NCBI GenBank assembly: GCA_021782295.1
Contig: JAJXVC010000051.1
Coordinates: 1 to 10,229, forward strand
DNA: 10,229 bases
Source: a bacterium
Lineage (GTDB): Bacteria > Eremiobacterota > Eremiobacteria > Baltobacterales > Baltobacteraceae
Direction: 5' to 3'
The notes beneath the pieces are model-generated. The model saw only the letters and a program-made list of their open reading frames with translations, had not been told where the DNA came from and did not search any database. This document shows positions 1 to 6,075 of the stretch, piece after piece (within the stretch, counting starts at the first letter, position 1; every line of letters begins with the position of its first letter). The translations under genes and the position numbers were made by a program.

Positions 1-476
1 ACGCTCGCATCGACGTCGACCTCGGTCTCTCCGTAGAAGCGCTGCCCGACGAGCAGCGCCCACGGAAAGACGGCGACCTCCACGGCGACGTCGCCGGGAT
101 TATAGAGCGTGAGATCGACGACGAATGAGACGCTGCGATCGAACTTCGGCCCGTGCGGAACGTAGAACGCTTCGGTGACGTGAATTTGCTCGCCTAAGGT
201 GAACTCCGAAAGTTGCGCGTACGGAAGGAACGTAAACGTGCGCTCGATTTCATGCGGGAAATACGTAACGCCGGCATCGCGCAAACGGTAGGCGATTTGG
301 TGCGTTCCGAAAATAATGCGATCGCTATCGGCATCCCAGAGACCGCGCACACCGGCTTTCGCAGTCGACTGGGCGTACGACTTGAAGTTGCCGAGCAAGA
401 GACCGTATGGAGTCTCGCGTTCGTGCATGACATAGGCGCAGAACTCGTTCCGCTGGGCATCATAACTCGAGCGCAT
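1..476 (-). CDS. Partial gene at left edge; probable carbohydrate-active enzyme N-terminus
   Basis: This minus-strand frame is open from an upstream stop at 561-563 to the window edge, and 158 codons follow the chosen ATG at 476-474. AGAGG lies four bases before that ATG; a TTG at 524-522 is the only longer alternative I considered. The translation has clear protein character: a Trp/Tyr-rich start (AYVMHERETPYGLLLGNF, residues 14-31), then alternating beta-type segments with YFPHEIERTFTF (72-83), EAFYVPHGPKFDRSV (102-116) and VAVFPWALLVGQRFYGE (134-150). This resembles the N-terminal super-beta-sandwich of GH94/GH15/GH133-type sugar enzymes, where a Y-x-x-F...E...R-T-F-x-F strand pair precedes an 'EAFVP' strand. 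That resemblance is from memory, and the catalytic part lies outside the window, so the function is tentative. The gene is divergent from ispE across a 56-base gap. Confidence 0.6.
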   Translation of the reverse strand, partial: MRSSYDAQRNEFCAYVMHERETPYGLLLGNFKSYAQSTAKAGVRGLWDADSDRIIFGTHQIAYRLRDAGVTYFPHEIERTFTFLPYAQLSEFTLGEQIHVTEAFYVPHGPKFDRSVSFVVDLTLYNPGDVAVEVAVFPWALLVGQRFYGETEVDVDAS

Positions 477-532
477 AGCGCCTCTATTCGCCCAGGAAGC
501 CCGCGCTCTTTCGACAATCGTCAACTCCGACG
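477..532. promoter_or_regulatory. Divergent intergenic gap between the left-edge gene and ispE
   Basis: This 56-base gap separates two head-to-head genes and so should hold the promoters or leader of both. I see no convincing -35/-10 pair on either strand, and no clear Shine-Dalgarno before the ispE ATG. A TTGACG at 524-519 on the minus strand has no matching -10 at normal spacing. The function is inferred from gene orientation only. Confidence 0.3.
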
Positions 533-1408
533 ATGAATCGCTCGCTGCTTCAGGCTCCGGCTAAAGTCAATCTTACCCTCGAGGTGCTCGGTAGACGCCC
601 CGACGGCTACCACGCGCTCCGCTCGCTCATGGTGCCGGTCGACCTCTACGACGAGATCGAGATCGAAGCTGCGGAGGGATTGCAGTTCACATGCGACGAG
701 CCAACGCTCGCCGCCGACGATAATCTCGTTCTACGCGCGGCGCGCGCGATCGGTCTGCGCGATCTTCGCATCGCGTTGCGAAAGCGCATTCCCGTGCAGG
801 CAGGGCTTGGCGGCGGCTCGAGCGATGCCGCCGCACTCTTGCTCGCGGCGCGAGCGGGGCTATTCGGCGCACTCCCCGCGTGGGAGGATCTCGCCACCGC
901 GCGTTCCCTCGGCTCCGATCTCCCCTTTTTCCTCGCCGAGGGTGCGGCGCTCGTCGAAGGAACCGGCGAGCGCGTGACCCCGGCGGGAGCGATGCCGGCT
1001 TGGGCGACCCTCATTGTCAAACCCCCGGTCGCGATCTCCACCGCCGAGGCTTTCCGGAGACTCGACGAGCGCGAACGCCCGCAGCGACCGCGGGGTGAGA
1101 GCCTCGGGCTGCGAGCGCTCGCTGCGCTCCAGAGCGGTGCGTTCGACGAACTCACGCACCTGCTGCACAATGATTTTCACGACGACGCACTCGCTCGGTA
1201 CGCCGAGATCGCAAGGGCCGCGGCGGCGATCGAAGCGGCGGGCCCGTCGCGCGCGCTCCTCTCCGGTTCGGGTTCGAGCCTCTTCGCGCTCTACGAGCGC
1301 TCCGCGGATGCAGTCGCGGCGGCCGACCGCATTGCGCTGCCGCCGGAGTATCGCCGCTTCGTCGCTGCATTTCGCTCCGACCGCGCCTGGCGGGGAGTCT
1401 CGGCGTGA
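533..1408 (+). CDS. ispE: 4-diphosphocytidyl-2-C-methyl-D-erythritol kinase (IspE)
   Basis: IspE phosphorylates the 2-hydroxyl of CDP-methylerythritol with ATP in the cytosol, a middle step of the MEP route to isopentenyl diphosphate. The 291 residues match the usual family length and carry all three GHMP-kinase motifs. An N-terminal APAKVNLTLEVLGRRPDGYH (8-27) contains the conserved Lys11. The glycine-rich ATP loop PVQAGLGGGSSDAAA lies at about 87-101, followed by LGSDLPFF (126-133) with the presumed catalytic Asp129. The C-terminal loop is LLSGSGSSLFALY (242-254), and LHNDF (211-215) sits where the family has its N-D-L/F segment. The ATG at 533 places the first motif at the normal distance from the N-terminus, although no strong ribosome-binding site precedes it. 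The gene overlaps the next one by four bases, so the two are likely co-translated. Confidence 0.97.
   Translation: MNRSLLQAPAKVNLTLEVLGRRPDGYHALRSLMVPVDLYDEIEIEAAEGLQFTCDEPTLAADDNLVLRAARAIGLRDLRIALRKRIPVQAGLGGGSSDAAALLLAARAGLFGALPAWEDLATARSLGSDLPFFLAEGAALVEGTGERVTPAGAMPAWATLIVKPPVAISTAEAFRRLDERERPQRPRGESLGLRALAALQSGAFDELTHLLHNDFHDDALARYAEIARAAAAIEAAGPSRALLSGSGSSLFALYERSADAVAAADRIALPPEYRRFVAAFRSDRAWRGVSA
1392..1397 (+). promoter_or_regulatory. Shine-Dalgarno GGGGAG for the nucleotidyltransferase
   Basis: GGGGAG ends seven bases before the GTG at 1405 and lies inside the end of ispE. It supports the GTG start that forms the GTGA stop-start overlap. Confidence 0.7.
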
Positions 1409-2163
1409 GGTGCGTCGTTCTTGCCGGCGGGCCGCACGACGCGATTGCCGCCTTGACACCGGACGCGCCGAACAAGGCCTTCGCACTCGTCGGCGGCCGC
1501 ACGCTGCTGGAACGCACGCTTGCACCCTTGCGGGCCTCGGCAGCGGTCGCAACGATCCGCGTCGTCGCTCCGCAAAGTGCACGCGGACATGCCGCACTCG
1601 CCCTCGCCGACGAGATCGTTCCCGACGGCGCGAAAATTCGCGATTCGTTGCGCTCCGGGCTCGCGGGGCTTCCGCCCGACGAAATCGTCGCCGTCTGGAC
1701 GAGCGACCTTCCGATGCTCTCGGTTGCCGTCGTCGATGATTTTATCGCACGCGCGATCGAGACCGATGCCGATATCGGCTATGGATGCGTCGAGTACGGC
1801 GTGCACGTGCAACGCTTTCCGGAGGTTCCGCATACATGGGCGCGGATGCGCGAGGGGCGTTACTGCGGCGGCGGCGCCATCGCCATCAAACCACGCGCGC
1901 TGGCACGGCTCGATGCCTTCATCGAACGACTCGGTGCGGCACGTAAATCTCCGTTGCGTCTCGCCGGGCTCTTCGGTTGGGGTTTGCTTGCGCGATATGC
2001 GATCGGGCAACTCAGTATCGAACGCGCAGCGATGCGGGCGAGTACGATCGTCGGCGCTTCGGTACGAGCGATCCCCTCGCCGTTTCCGGAGTTCGCCGTA
2101 AACGTCGACCGCCTTAGCGACGTTGCACTGGCGGAACGACTTCTGGGCTCCGCCAACGTCTGA
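1405..2163 (+). CDS. MobA-like NTP transferase family protein
   Basis: This 252-residue protein has the nucleotidyltransferase (GT-A-like) fold signature: an N-terminal LAGG (6-9), a PNKAF segment (22-26) giving the conserved Lys24, and a metal-binding-type loop TSDLPML (99-105). A central YCGGGAIAIKP (153-163) and a closing FAVNVDRLSD (230-239) match the 'N-V-D-T-P-E-D' type ending of MobA, GlmU-like and CofC relatives. Such enzymes move a nucleotide from an NTP to a phosphorylated acceptor and release pyrophosphate. The loop between LAGG and Lys24 is longer than in MobA and lacks the R-x-G pattern, so MobA itself is unlikely and the acceptor is unknown. Coupling to ispE by the GTGA overlap might suggest a membrane, isoprenoid or cell-wall precursor, but that is inference. 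It is not IspD, which has different motifs. The last 50 bases overlap the 3' end of ubiX on the other strand. Confidence 0.85.
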   Translation: MRCVVLAGGPHDAIAALTPDAPNKAFALVGGRTLLERTLAPLRASAAVATIRVVAPQSARGHAALALADEIVPDGAKIRDSLRSGLAGLPPDEIVAVWTSDLPMLSVAVVDDFIARAIETDADIGYGCVEYGVHVQRFPEVPHTWARMREGRYCGGGAIAIKPRALARLDAFIERLGAARKSPLRLAGLFGWGLLARYAIGQLSIERAAMRASTIVGASVRAIPSPFPEFAVNVDRLSDVALAERLLGSANV

Positions 2164-2704
2164 AGAGTTCGTTGGGAATGCCGAATTGGTCGAGCACCTT
2201 CCCGACGGTGTGCGCGACGATATCATCGACGCTGCGAGGATTCGCGTAAAGCGCTGGAATCGGCGGAAGAATCGTCGCACCGATCTCGGCGAGTTGCGCG
2301 AGCGTGCGCAGGTGCCCAAGATGCAACGGCGTCTCGCGAACGACGAGTACGACGCGCCGACGCTCTTTTAGGCAGACGTCGGCGGCGCGCGCGAGCAAAT
2401 TATCGTTGAGCGAGTAGGCAATTGCGCTTGCGCTCTTCATCGAACAGGGCACGACCATCATGCCGTCGGTGAGAAACGAACCGCTCGATATCGCCGCGGC
2501 AAGATCGTCGTCGCGATAGACGACATCGGCGAGTGCGTGAAAATCTTCAGCGGTAAGATCGGTCTCCAGTTCGATCGTTCGCCGAGCAGCAGAGCTCAGC
2601 ACCAGGTGCGTCTCGACGCCGCCGATCGCGCGAAGCGCCTGTAACGCCATATACCCATACGCGCTTCCGCTTGCGCCGCTGATGCCGACGATGATTCGTT
2701 TCAT
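2114..2704 (-). CDS. ubiX: Flavin prenyltransferase UbiX
   Basis: UbiX attaches a dimethylallyl group to reduced FMN to make prenyl-FMN, the cofactor of UbiD-type decarboxylases. The 196-residue protein starts with the FMN-binding KRIIVGISGASGSAYG (2-17). It has LSSAARRTIE (36-45), VVPCSMKSASAIAYSLNDNL (84-103), and the family block of RAADV, a basic LKERRR stretch, VLVVRETPL (119-127) and HL. It ends with ALYANP (151-156) and FGIPNELFRRW (174-184), the standard C-terminus, plus about 12 extra residues. I chose ATG 2704 because a GAGG sits nine bases upstream; a GTG at 2719 in the same frame is part of that ribosome-binding site. No ubiD is in the window, so the decarboxylase it serves is unknown. 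It is divergent from the nuclease gene and converges with the nucleotidyltransferase, overlapping it by 50 bp. Confidence 0.97.
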   Translation of the reverse strand: MKRIIVGISGASGSAYGYMALQALRAIGGVETHLVLSSAARRTIELETDLTAEDFHALADVVYRDDDLAAAISSGSFLTDGMMVVPCSMKSASAIAYSLNDNLLARAADVCLKERRRVVLVVRETPLHLGHLRTLAQLAEIGATILPPIPALYANPRSVDDIVAHTVGKVLDQFGIPNELFRRWRSPEVVPPVQRR

Positions 2705-2713
2705 GAGAGAAGA

Positions 2714-2719
2714 CCTCAC
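2714..2719 (-). promoter_or_regulatory. Shine-Dalgarno GTGAGG that fixes the ubiX start
   Basis: Read on the minus strand this is GTGAGG, with its GAGG core nine bases before ATG 2704. Because the GTG of the longer frame lies within it, the downstream ATG is the better start. Confidence 0.65.
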
Positions 2720-2776
2720 TTTTTAGCGCGACTTCGCGGAAGGGGACGAAGCCTCTTCCTGAAACCATAGGGCGAC
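2720..2776. promoter_or_regulatory. Divergent gap between ubiX and the nuclease-helicase unit
   Basis: This short gap sits between head-to-head genes and must carry the start signals for both directions unless they lie inside the genes. An AGGG at 2769-2772 lies four bases before the nuclease GTG. I found no clear sigma-70 boxes, operator-like palindrome or terminator; only weak four-base inverted repeats such as CGCG-acttCGCG are present. Confidence 0.3.
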
Positions 2777-4039
2777 GTGAAGTTTGCAATGCTCCGCCCG
2801 ACGATCGCGCAGGACGCGCTCGCGTGGTCGCACCGTGGTGACCGGGGCGCGCTCGAACGACTGCTTCTCGCCTATCCGGCGATCTCGTCGATCTCCGCCG
2901 CCGCTGCGATTGCGGGGGCACGAGCGAGCCGCTCTTCGCTCGCCGAGCTCTCCGCCATCGCGATACCGCGCGAACCGCTCGAGCGCGACTCCTTCTTCCG
3001 CTGGCAGGCGGCGGCGCGGGAGGCGCGGGCGCGCCATGAAGCCCTGCCGCTGCAAGATCTTCTCGCATCGCCGCCTCCTCGCACCCCCGCCGCTGACGCG
3101 CACCTGCGCGAGGAGATCGCCCCGGCGAGCGCGTGCAGCCCCGAGCCGCCCCAGCCCGTTCCGACGCCGAACCGCCCCTTCAGCGCCTCGGCGCTCAATA
3201 TGTTCGTCGATTGCCGTCGGCGCTGGTTCTATCGCTATGTTTGCGACCCCATCGACGAGCCGAACTCCGCAGCTGCGAGTTACGGCACGGCATTTCACGC
3301 CGCTCTCGAAAGTTTCCACTCCGAATTCACCCGTCCGTCGGAGTCCCTGCGCGCCGAGATGCAAGAGCGACTCGATACGCTGCTCGTCGAAGCATTCGAA
3401 CGAGCGCGGCCGACCTTCGATACCGTCGTCGAGGTCGAGTTGCAAAAAGAACGGGCGCGCCGCACCGCTCCTCGATATATCGATTGGCTCTGCGAACGCG
3501 CGATGCAGATGCCCTTTGAAGTCGTCGGTGTCGAACGGCGCGTCTCGCCGACGATCGGCGAGCGGCAGTTTATCGGCTTCATCGACCGCATCGACCGCTT
3601 CGACGGCGACGGGAGCCTTGCCGTCATCGACTATAAGACCGGATCGATCGCCGAGAGCGCCAAAGAGTATCGCGAGCGCGTTCGACGATTCGAGGACTTT
3701 CAGTTACCCTTTTATTATTGGTCGCAACAACTCACCGGCGAGAGCGTTTCACGCCTTGCGTTGATTCCGCTGAAAGATTCGACCATTCCGGTCACCCCGA
3801 TCGAACTCGAGGTTGTTTCCGCGGGGGCCCCGCTTCGAGATAACGGCGCACGCGGCACGATCTCGATCGCCGATCTCGAACGCGCGCGCGACCGCATGGT
3901 CGAGCTCGGCACGGAGATTCGCGATGCTCGCATCGCCCACTTCGATGCCAGCGCCGACCCCGATTCTTGTGCGTATTGCGTCTATACGCTCGCTTGCAGG
4001 GCTCGCCCACAACCCGAAGCGGAGCGTTTTTCGCGATGA
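2777..4039 (+). CDS. PD-(D/E)XK nuclease with AddB-type 4Fe-4S cysteines
   Basis: This 420-residue protein belongs to the RecB/AddB/Cas4 nuclease family, whose members cut single-stranded DNA ends during break processing. Its nuclease domain runs from about 134 to 410. It begins with FSASALNMFVDCRRRWFYRY (135-154), carrying Cys146, then GTAFHAALE (170-178) with His174. The catalytic core is FIGFIDRIDRF (265-275, Asp270) and VIDYKTG (283-289, Asp285 and Lys287), followed by QLPFYYW (309-315). Three cysteines near the end, 398, 401 and 407, have C-x2-C-x5-C spacing. With Cys146 they match the iron-sulphur staple of AddB. Residues 1-95 are Ala-rich and probably helical, joined by a Pro-rich linker (about 98-133); I recognise no domain there. 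The start is GTG 2777, just after an in-frame TAG at 2768-2770; ATG 2789 is possible. The stop overlaps the next gene's ATG (ATGA), so the two products are probably made together and may form a complex. Cas4 has the same fold but is about half this size, and no CRISPR locus is present. Confidence 0.92.
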   Translation: MKFAMLRPTIAQDALAWSHRGDRGALERLLLAYPAISSISAAAAIAGARASRSSLAELSAIAIPREPLERDSFFRWQAAAREARARHEALPLQDLLASPPPRTPAADAHLREEIAPASACSPEPPQPVPTPNRPFSASALNMFVDCRRRWFYRYVCDPIDEPNSAAASYGTAFHAALESFHSEFTRPSESLRAEMQERLDTLLVEAFERARPTFDTVVEVELQKERARRTAPRYIDWLCERAMQMPFEVVGVERRVSPTIGERQFIGFIDRIDRFDGDGSLAVIDYKTGSIAESAKEYRERVRRFEDFQLPFYYWSQQLTGESVSRLALIPLKDSTIPVTPIELEVVSAGAPLRDNGARGTISIADLERARDRMVELGTEIRDARIAHFDASADPDSCAYCVYTLACRARPQPEAERFSR

Positions 4040-6075
4040 GCGAGATGTTCGTCGTGCGCGCGGGGGCGCGGAGCGGAAAAACCACGCGCCTCCTCGCGCA
4101 CGCACTCGAGGCCGCCGAGCGCACGCGGGTCCTCGTGCTCGGTATCGGGAGCAACAGCACCGCGAATCTGCGTTCGCTTCTCTCCGCCGACGCAGCAAGA
4201 GCCGTGACGGTCGCCGAGATCGGCGAGTTCGCCGGCGACATTGCGCGCTTTGCAGATCCCGCACTGCGCTGCATCGACGAAGCCTCGGCGTACCGACTCT
4301 ACGAACGTGCCGCCGAAGAGCTTTTCGCGGGCACCTGGCCGCCCGCCGAAGCGAGAATCGACGTCGAGGTCGCGGAGCTTCGTTCCCCGGAGCGCTTTCT
4401 CGAACACGCACAGCACCTTATCGAACGCCTGCGACGCGCCGCGATTGCACCTCGAGAGGTTGTCGAACGCGCGGCGAAGGGTGCCGCCGCCTTTTACGCA
4501 CATCCGCCGAACCTGGGCTCTCCATCGCTGCTTGCCTATCTCAACGATACGGCACGCGGTTCGCTCGAAGTCGATACCGCGGAGTTGCTCCGACAGCATC
4601 GGCGCGAAATAGATCTTGCAAAGATCGTTGCCGAACTCTACGCGCGTTTTGAAGCATCGCTCGAGAACGAACATCTCGCCGATCGTTGTGCGGTATTCTC
4701 GCTTGCGACGGCTTGGTTGCGGAGCAATCCCGCGCCGGAGCAACGCGCCGCGTTCGCTTTCGATGCGGTCTTCGTCGACGACGCCGAGCATTGCGACGAG
4801 CGGATGCACGATTTTCTTGCCGCTCTCACCCTCGATGAATCCGCTCGTTTGATTCTGACTTGCGATGATGACGGCGCTCACCGACCCATGCAGGGTGCCC
4901 GCATCGAGCGCCTCGCCGAGGCGGAGAGCGAGCATCTTACCGAGATCGTTCGCAGCGAGGTGCGCCCGACGGTCGAGCGCGCTCCCGATCGCGAACGTGA
5001 GGCGCAGCGCGTTGCCGCATGGATCGACGAACGCATCGCCGCGGGTACGCCCCCGCAGGAATGCGCGATTCTCTTACGCGACCTCGACGACGGGGCGCGT
5101 TTCGAGCAAGCATTGCACGAGCGAAATATCGCCACGGCTCGTGCAGGACGATGCAATCTCTTCCGTATGCCGGAGATTCTCGACGCATTCGCTCTACTCT
5201 GTTGGGTCGCCGACCCATACGCAAACGACGCCCTGTTGCGCCTGCTCGAAAGCCCACGCCTCGCGCTCGCCGACGCGAGCATCGCGCTCCTTTGCGGCAA
5301 GGCGGCGAGCGACCAGCGCTCGCTCTTTATCGATGCCGAGCGCACGAACGACGACCCTCGCCCAAAAGCGCTGCGCCTCGGCGATAACGTATTATCGGGC
5401 GCGGTCGATCCGTTGCTCGGCGAGGTGGCTCGCGAACGCGTTGCATGGTTGCGCGCGTTCCACGCCCGCAGCCGCGAATTCGTAACGCACGCGCCGTTGC
5501 TCGAGGCAATCGACCGAATTTGGGCCGAAGGACTCGCGCCATCCGTCCCGGAGAGCGCGGCGCACGAACGATCGCGAACGATCCATCTCGAAGCCTTCCG
5601 TGCGCGCATTGCGGATTGCGATGCGGAGGATGGTATCGCCGCGCTTTTCTCGCTCTGCGAACATCTGCACGATGTTGCCGAACGCGAACGAACCGAGATC
5701 GCATATCGCCGTCGAGAAGGCATCGTGACGATCGCCGCGATCGAAGCAGCGGTCGGAATATCTTTTGATTCCGTCGCCGTACCCGGTTTGCAAGCAGGCG
5801 CGTTTCCGGCCTACTATGTACCGCCCGCCTTTCTCTTCACGCCGAGCTACGGGCTCGCGGCACGCGACAATGCGGGCGGCGAAAAAAGTTCGCGCGCGGC
5901 AAAACACGCCTACATGAATTACCGCTATAAATTGCGCGAGCGTCATATCGAGCAGGAGCGCCGTCTCTTTGCGTTCGCCCGCTCGCGCGCGAACGCTGCG
6001 CTCCTGCTGACCGCTTCGGGGCGCCCGACGCGCGGAGTCAACACGCCGGAGTTCCTCGAGGAGTTCCGACGTTGA
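4036..6075 (+). CDS. SF1 AddB/UvrD-like helicase-family ATPase, no nuclease domain
   Basis: This 679-residue protein has the UvrD/RecB-type superfamily 1 layout but lacks a nuclease domain. Walker A AGARSGKTT (9-17) lies nine residues from the start with no Q-motif ahead of it, as in AddB. Motif II is FVDDAEH (246-252) where active UvrD-like helicases have D-E-x-Q-D. Motif III is well kept as LTCDDDGAHRPMQGA (274-288). CAILLRD (343-349) matches the usual strand after the 1B/2B boundary. The motif V region, IAAIEAAVGISFDSVAVPGL (566-585), has Glu570 and Val573 where the family has His and Lys of H-x-A-K-G. Motif VI is ERRLFAFARSRA (641-652) with Arg651 as the likely arginine finger. ATP binding is therefore expected, while unwinding may be weak or absent. 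I chose ATG 4036 because it forms an ATGA overlap with the nuclease stop and has GGAG 11 bases upstream; the frame extends to GTG 3967, but that lies inside the nuclease Fe-S coding sequence. It likely partners the upstream nuclease. Confidence 0.87.
   Translation: MSEMFVVRAGARSGKTTRLLAHALEAAERTRVLVLGIGSNSTANLRSLLSADAARAVTVAEIGEFAGDIARFADPALRCIDEASAYRLYERAAEELFAGTWPPAEARIDVEVAELRSPERFLEHAQHLIERLRRAAIAPREVVERAAKGAAAFYAHPPNLGSPSLLAYLNDTARGSLEVDTAELLRQHRREIDLAKIVAELYARFEASLENEHLADRCAVFSLATAWLRSNPAPEQRAAFAFDAVFVDDAEHCDERMHDFLAALTLDESARLILTCDDDGAHRPMQGARIERLAEAESEHLTEIVRSEVRPTVERAPDREREAQRVAAWIDERIAAGTPPQECAILLRDLDDGARFEQALHERNIATARAGRCNLFRMPEILDAFALLCWVADPYANDALLRLLESPRLALADASIALLCGKAASDQRSLFIDAERTNDDPRPKALRLGDNVLSGAVDPLLGEVARERVAWLRAFHARSREFVTHAPLLEAIDRIWAEGLAPSVPESAAHERSRTIHLEAFRARIADCDAEDGIAALFSLCEHLHDVAERERTEIAYRRREGIVTIAAIEAAVGISFDSVAVPGLQAGAFPAYYVPPAFLFTPSYGLAARDNAGGEKSSRAAKHAYMNYRYKLRERHIEQERRLFAFARSRANAALLLTASGRPTRGVNTPEFLEEFRR
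6058..6063 (+). promoter_or_regulatory. Strong Shine-Dalgarno GAGGAG for the TTG-started GNAT gene
   Basis: GAGGAG ends eight bases before TTG 6072. It is the best ribosome-binding site I saw in the window and is why I accept a TTG start overlapping the helicase stop as TTGA. Confidence 0.75.

Noticed and set aside
194..517. Minus-strand open frame of 107 codons at the left end
   Set aside because: Ser/Arg/Ala-rich shadow composition; the neighbouring minus-strand frame gives the protein-like translation.
213..536. Plus-strand open frame of 107 codons before ispE
   Set aside because: Its product has no recognisable motif, and it lies opposite a more convincing minus-strand coding frame that is open to the edge.
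1291..2319. Minus-strand open frame of 342 codons opposite ispE and the nucleotidyltransferase
   Set aside because: Arg-rich, low-complexity product, antisense to two motif-supported genes and overlapping ubiX; typical of high-GC DNA.
3967..4035. Longer start for the SF1 ATPase at GTG 3967
   Set aside because: It would add 23 residues read from the nuclease Fe-S region; ATG 4036 gives the stop-start overlap and an AddB-like distance to Walker A.
2777..4039. Nuclease as Cas4 of a CRISPR system
   Set aside because: The fold and cysteines are shared, but the protein is about twice Cas4 size and there is no repeat array or other cas gene in the window.
3982..4935. Minus-strand open frame of 317 codons opposite the nuclease end and SF1 ATPase start
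   Set aside because: No family motif, and it is antisense to a region with clear Walker A and Fe-S cysteine motifs.
4878..5723. Minus-strand open frame of 281 codons opposite the SF1 ATPase
   Set aside because: Ser/Arg-rich shadow product without motifs; the plus-strand reading carries the helicase-family signatures.
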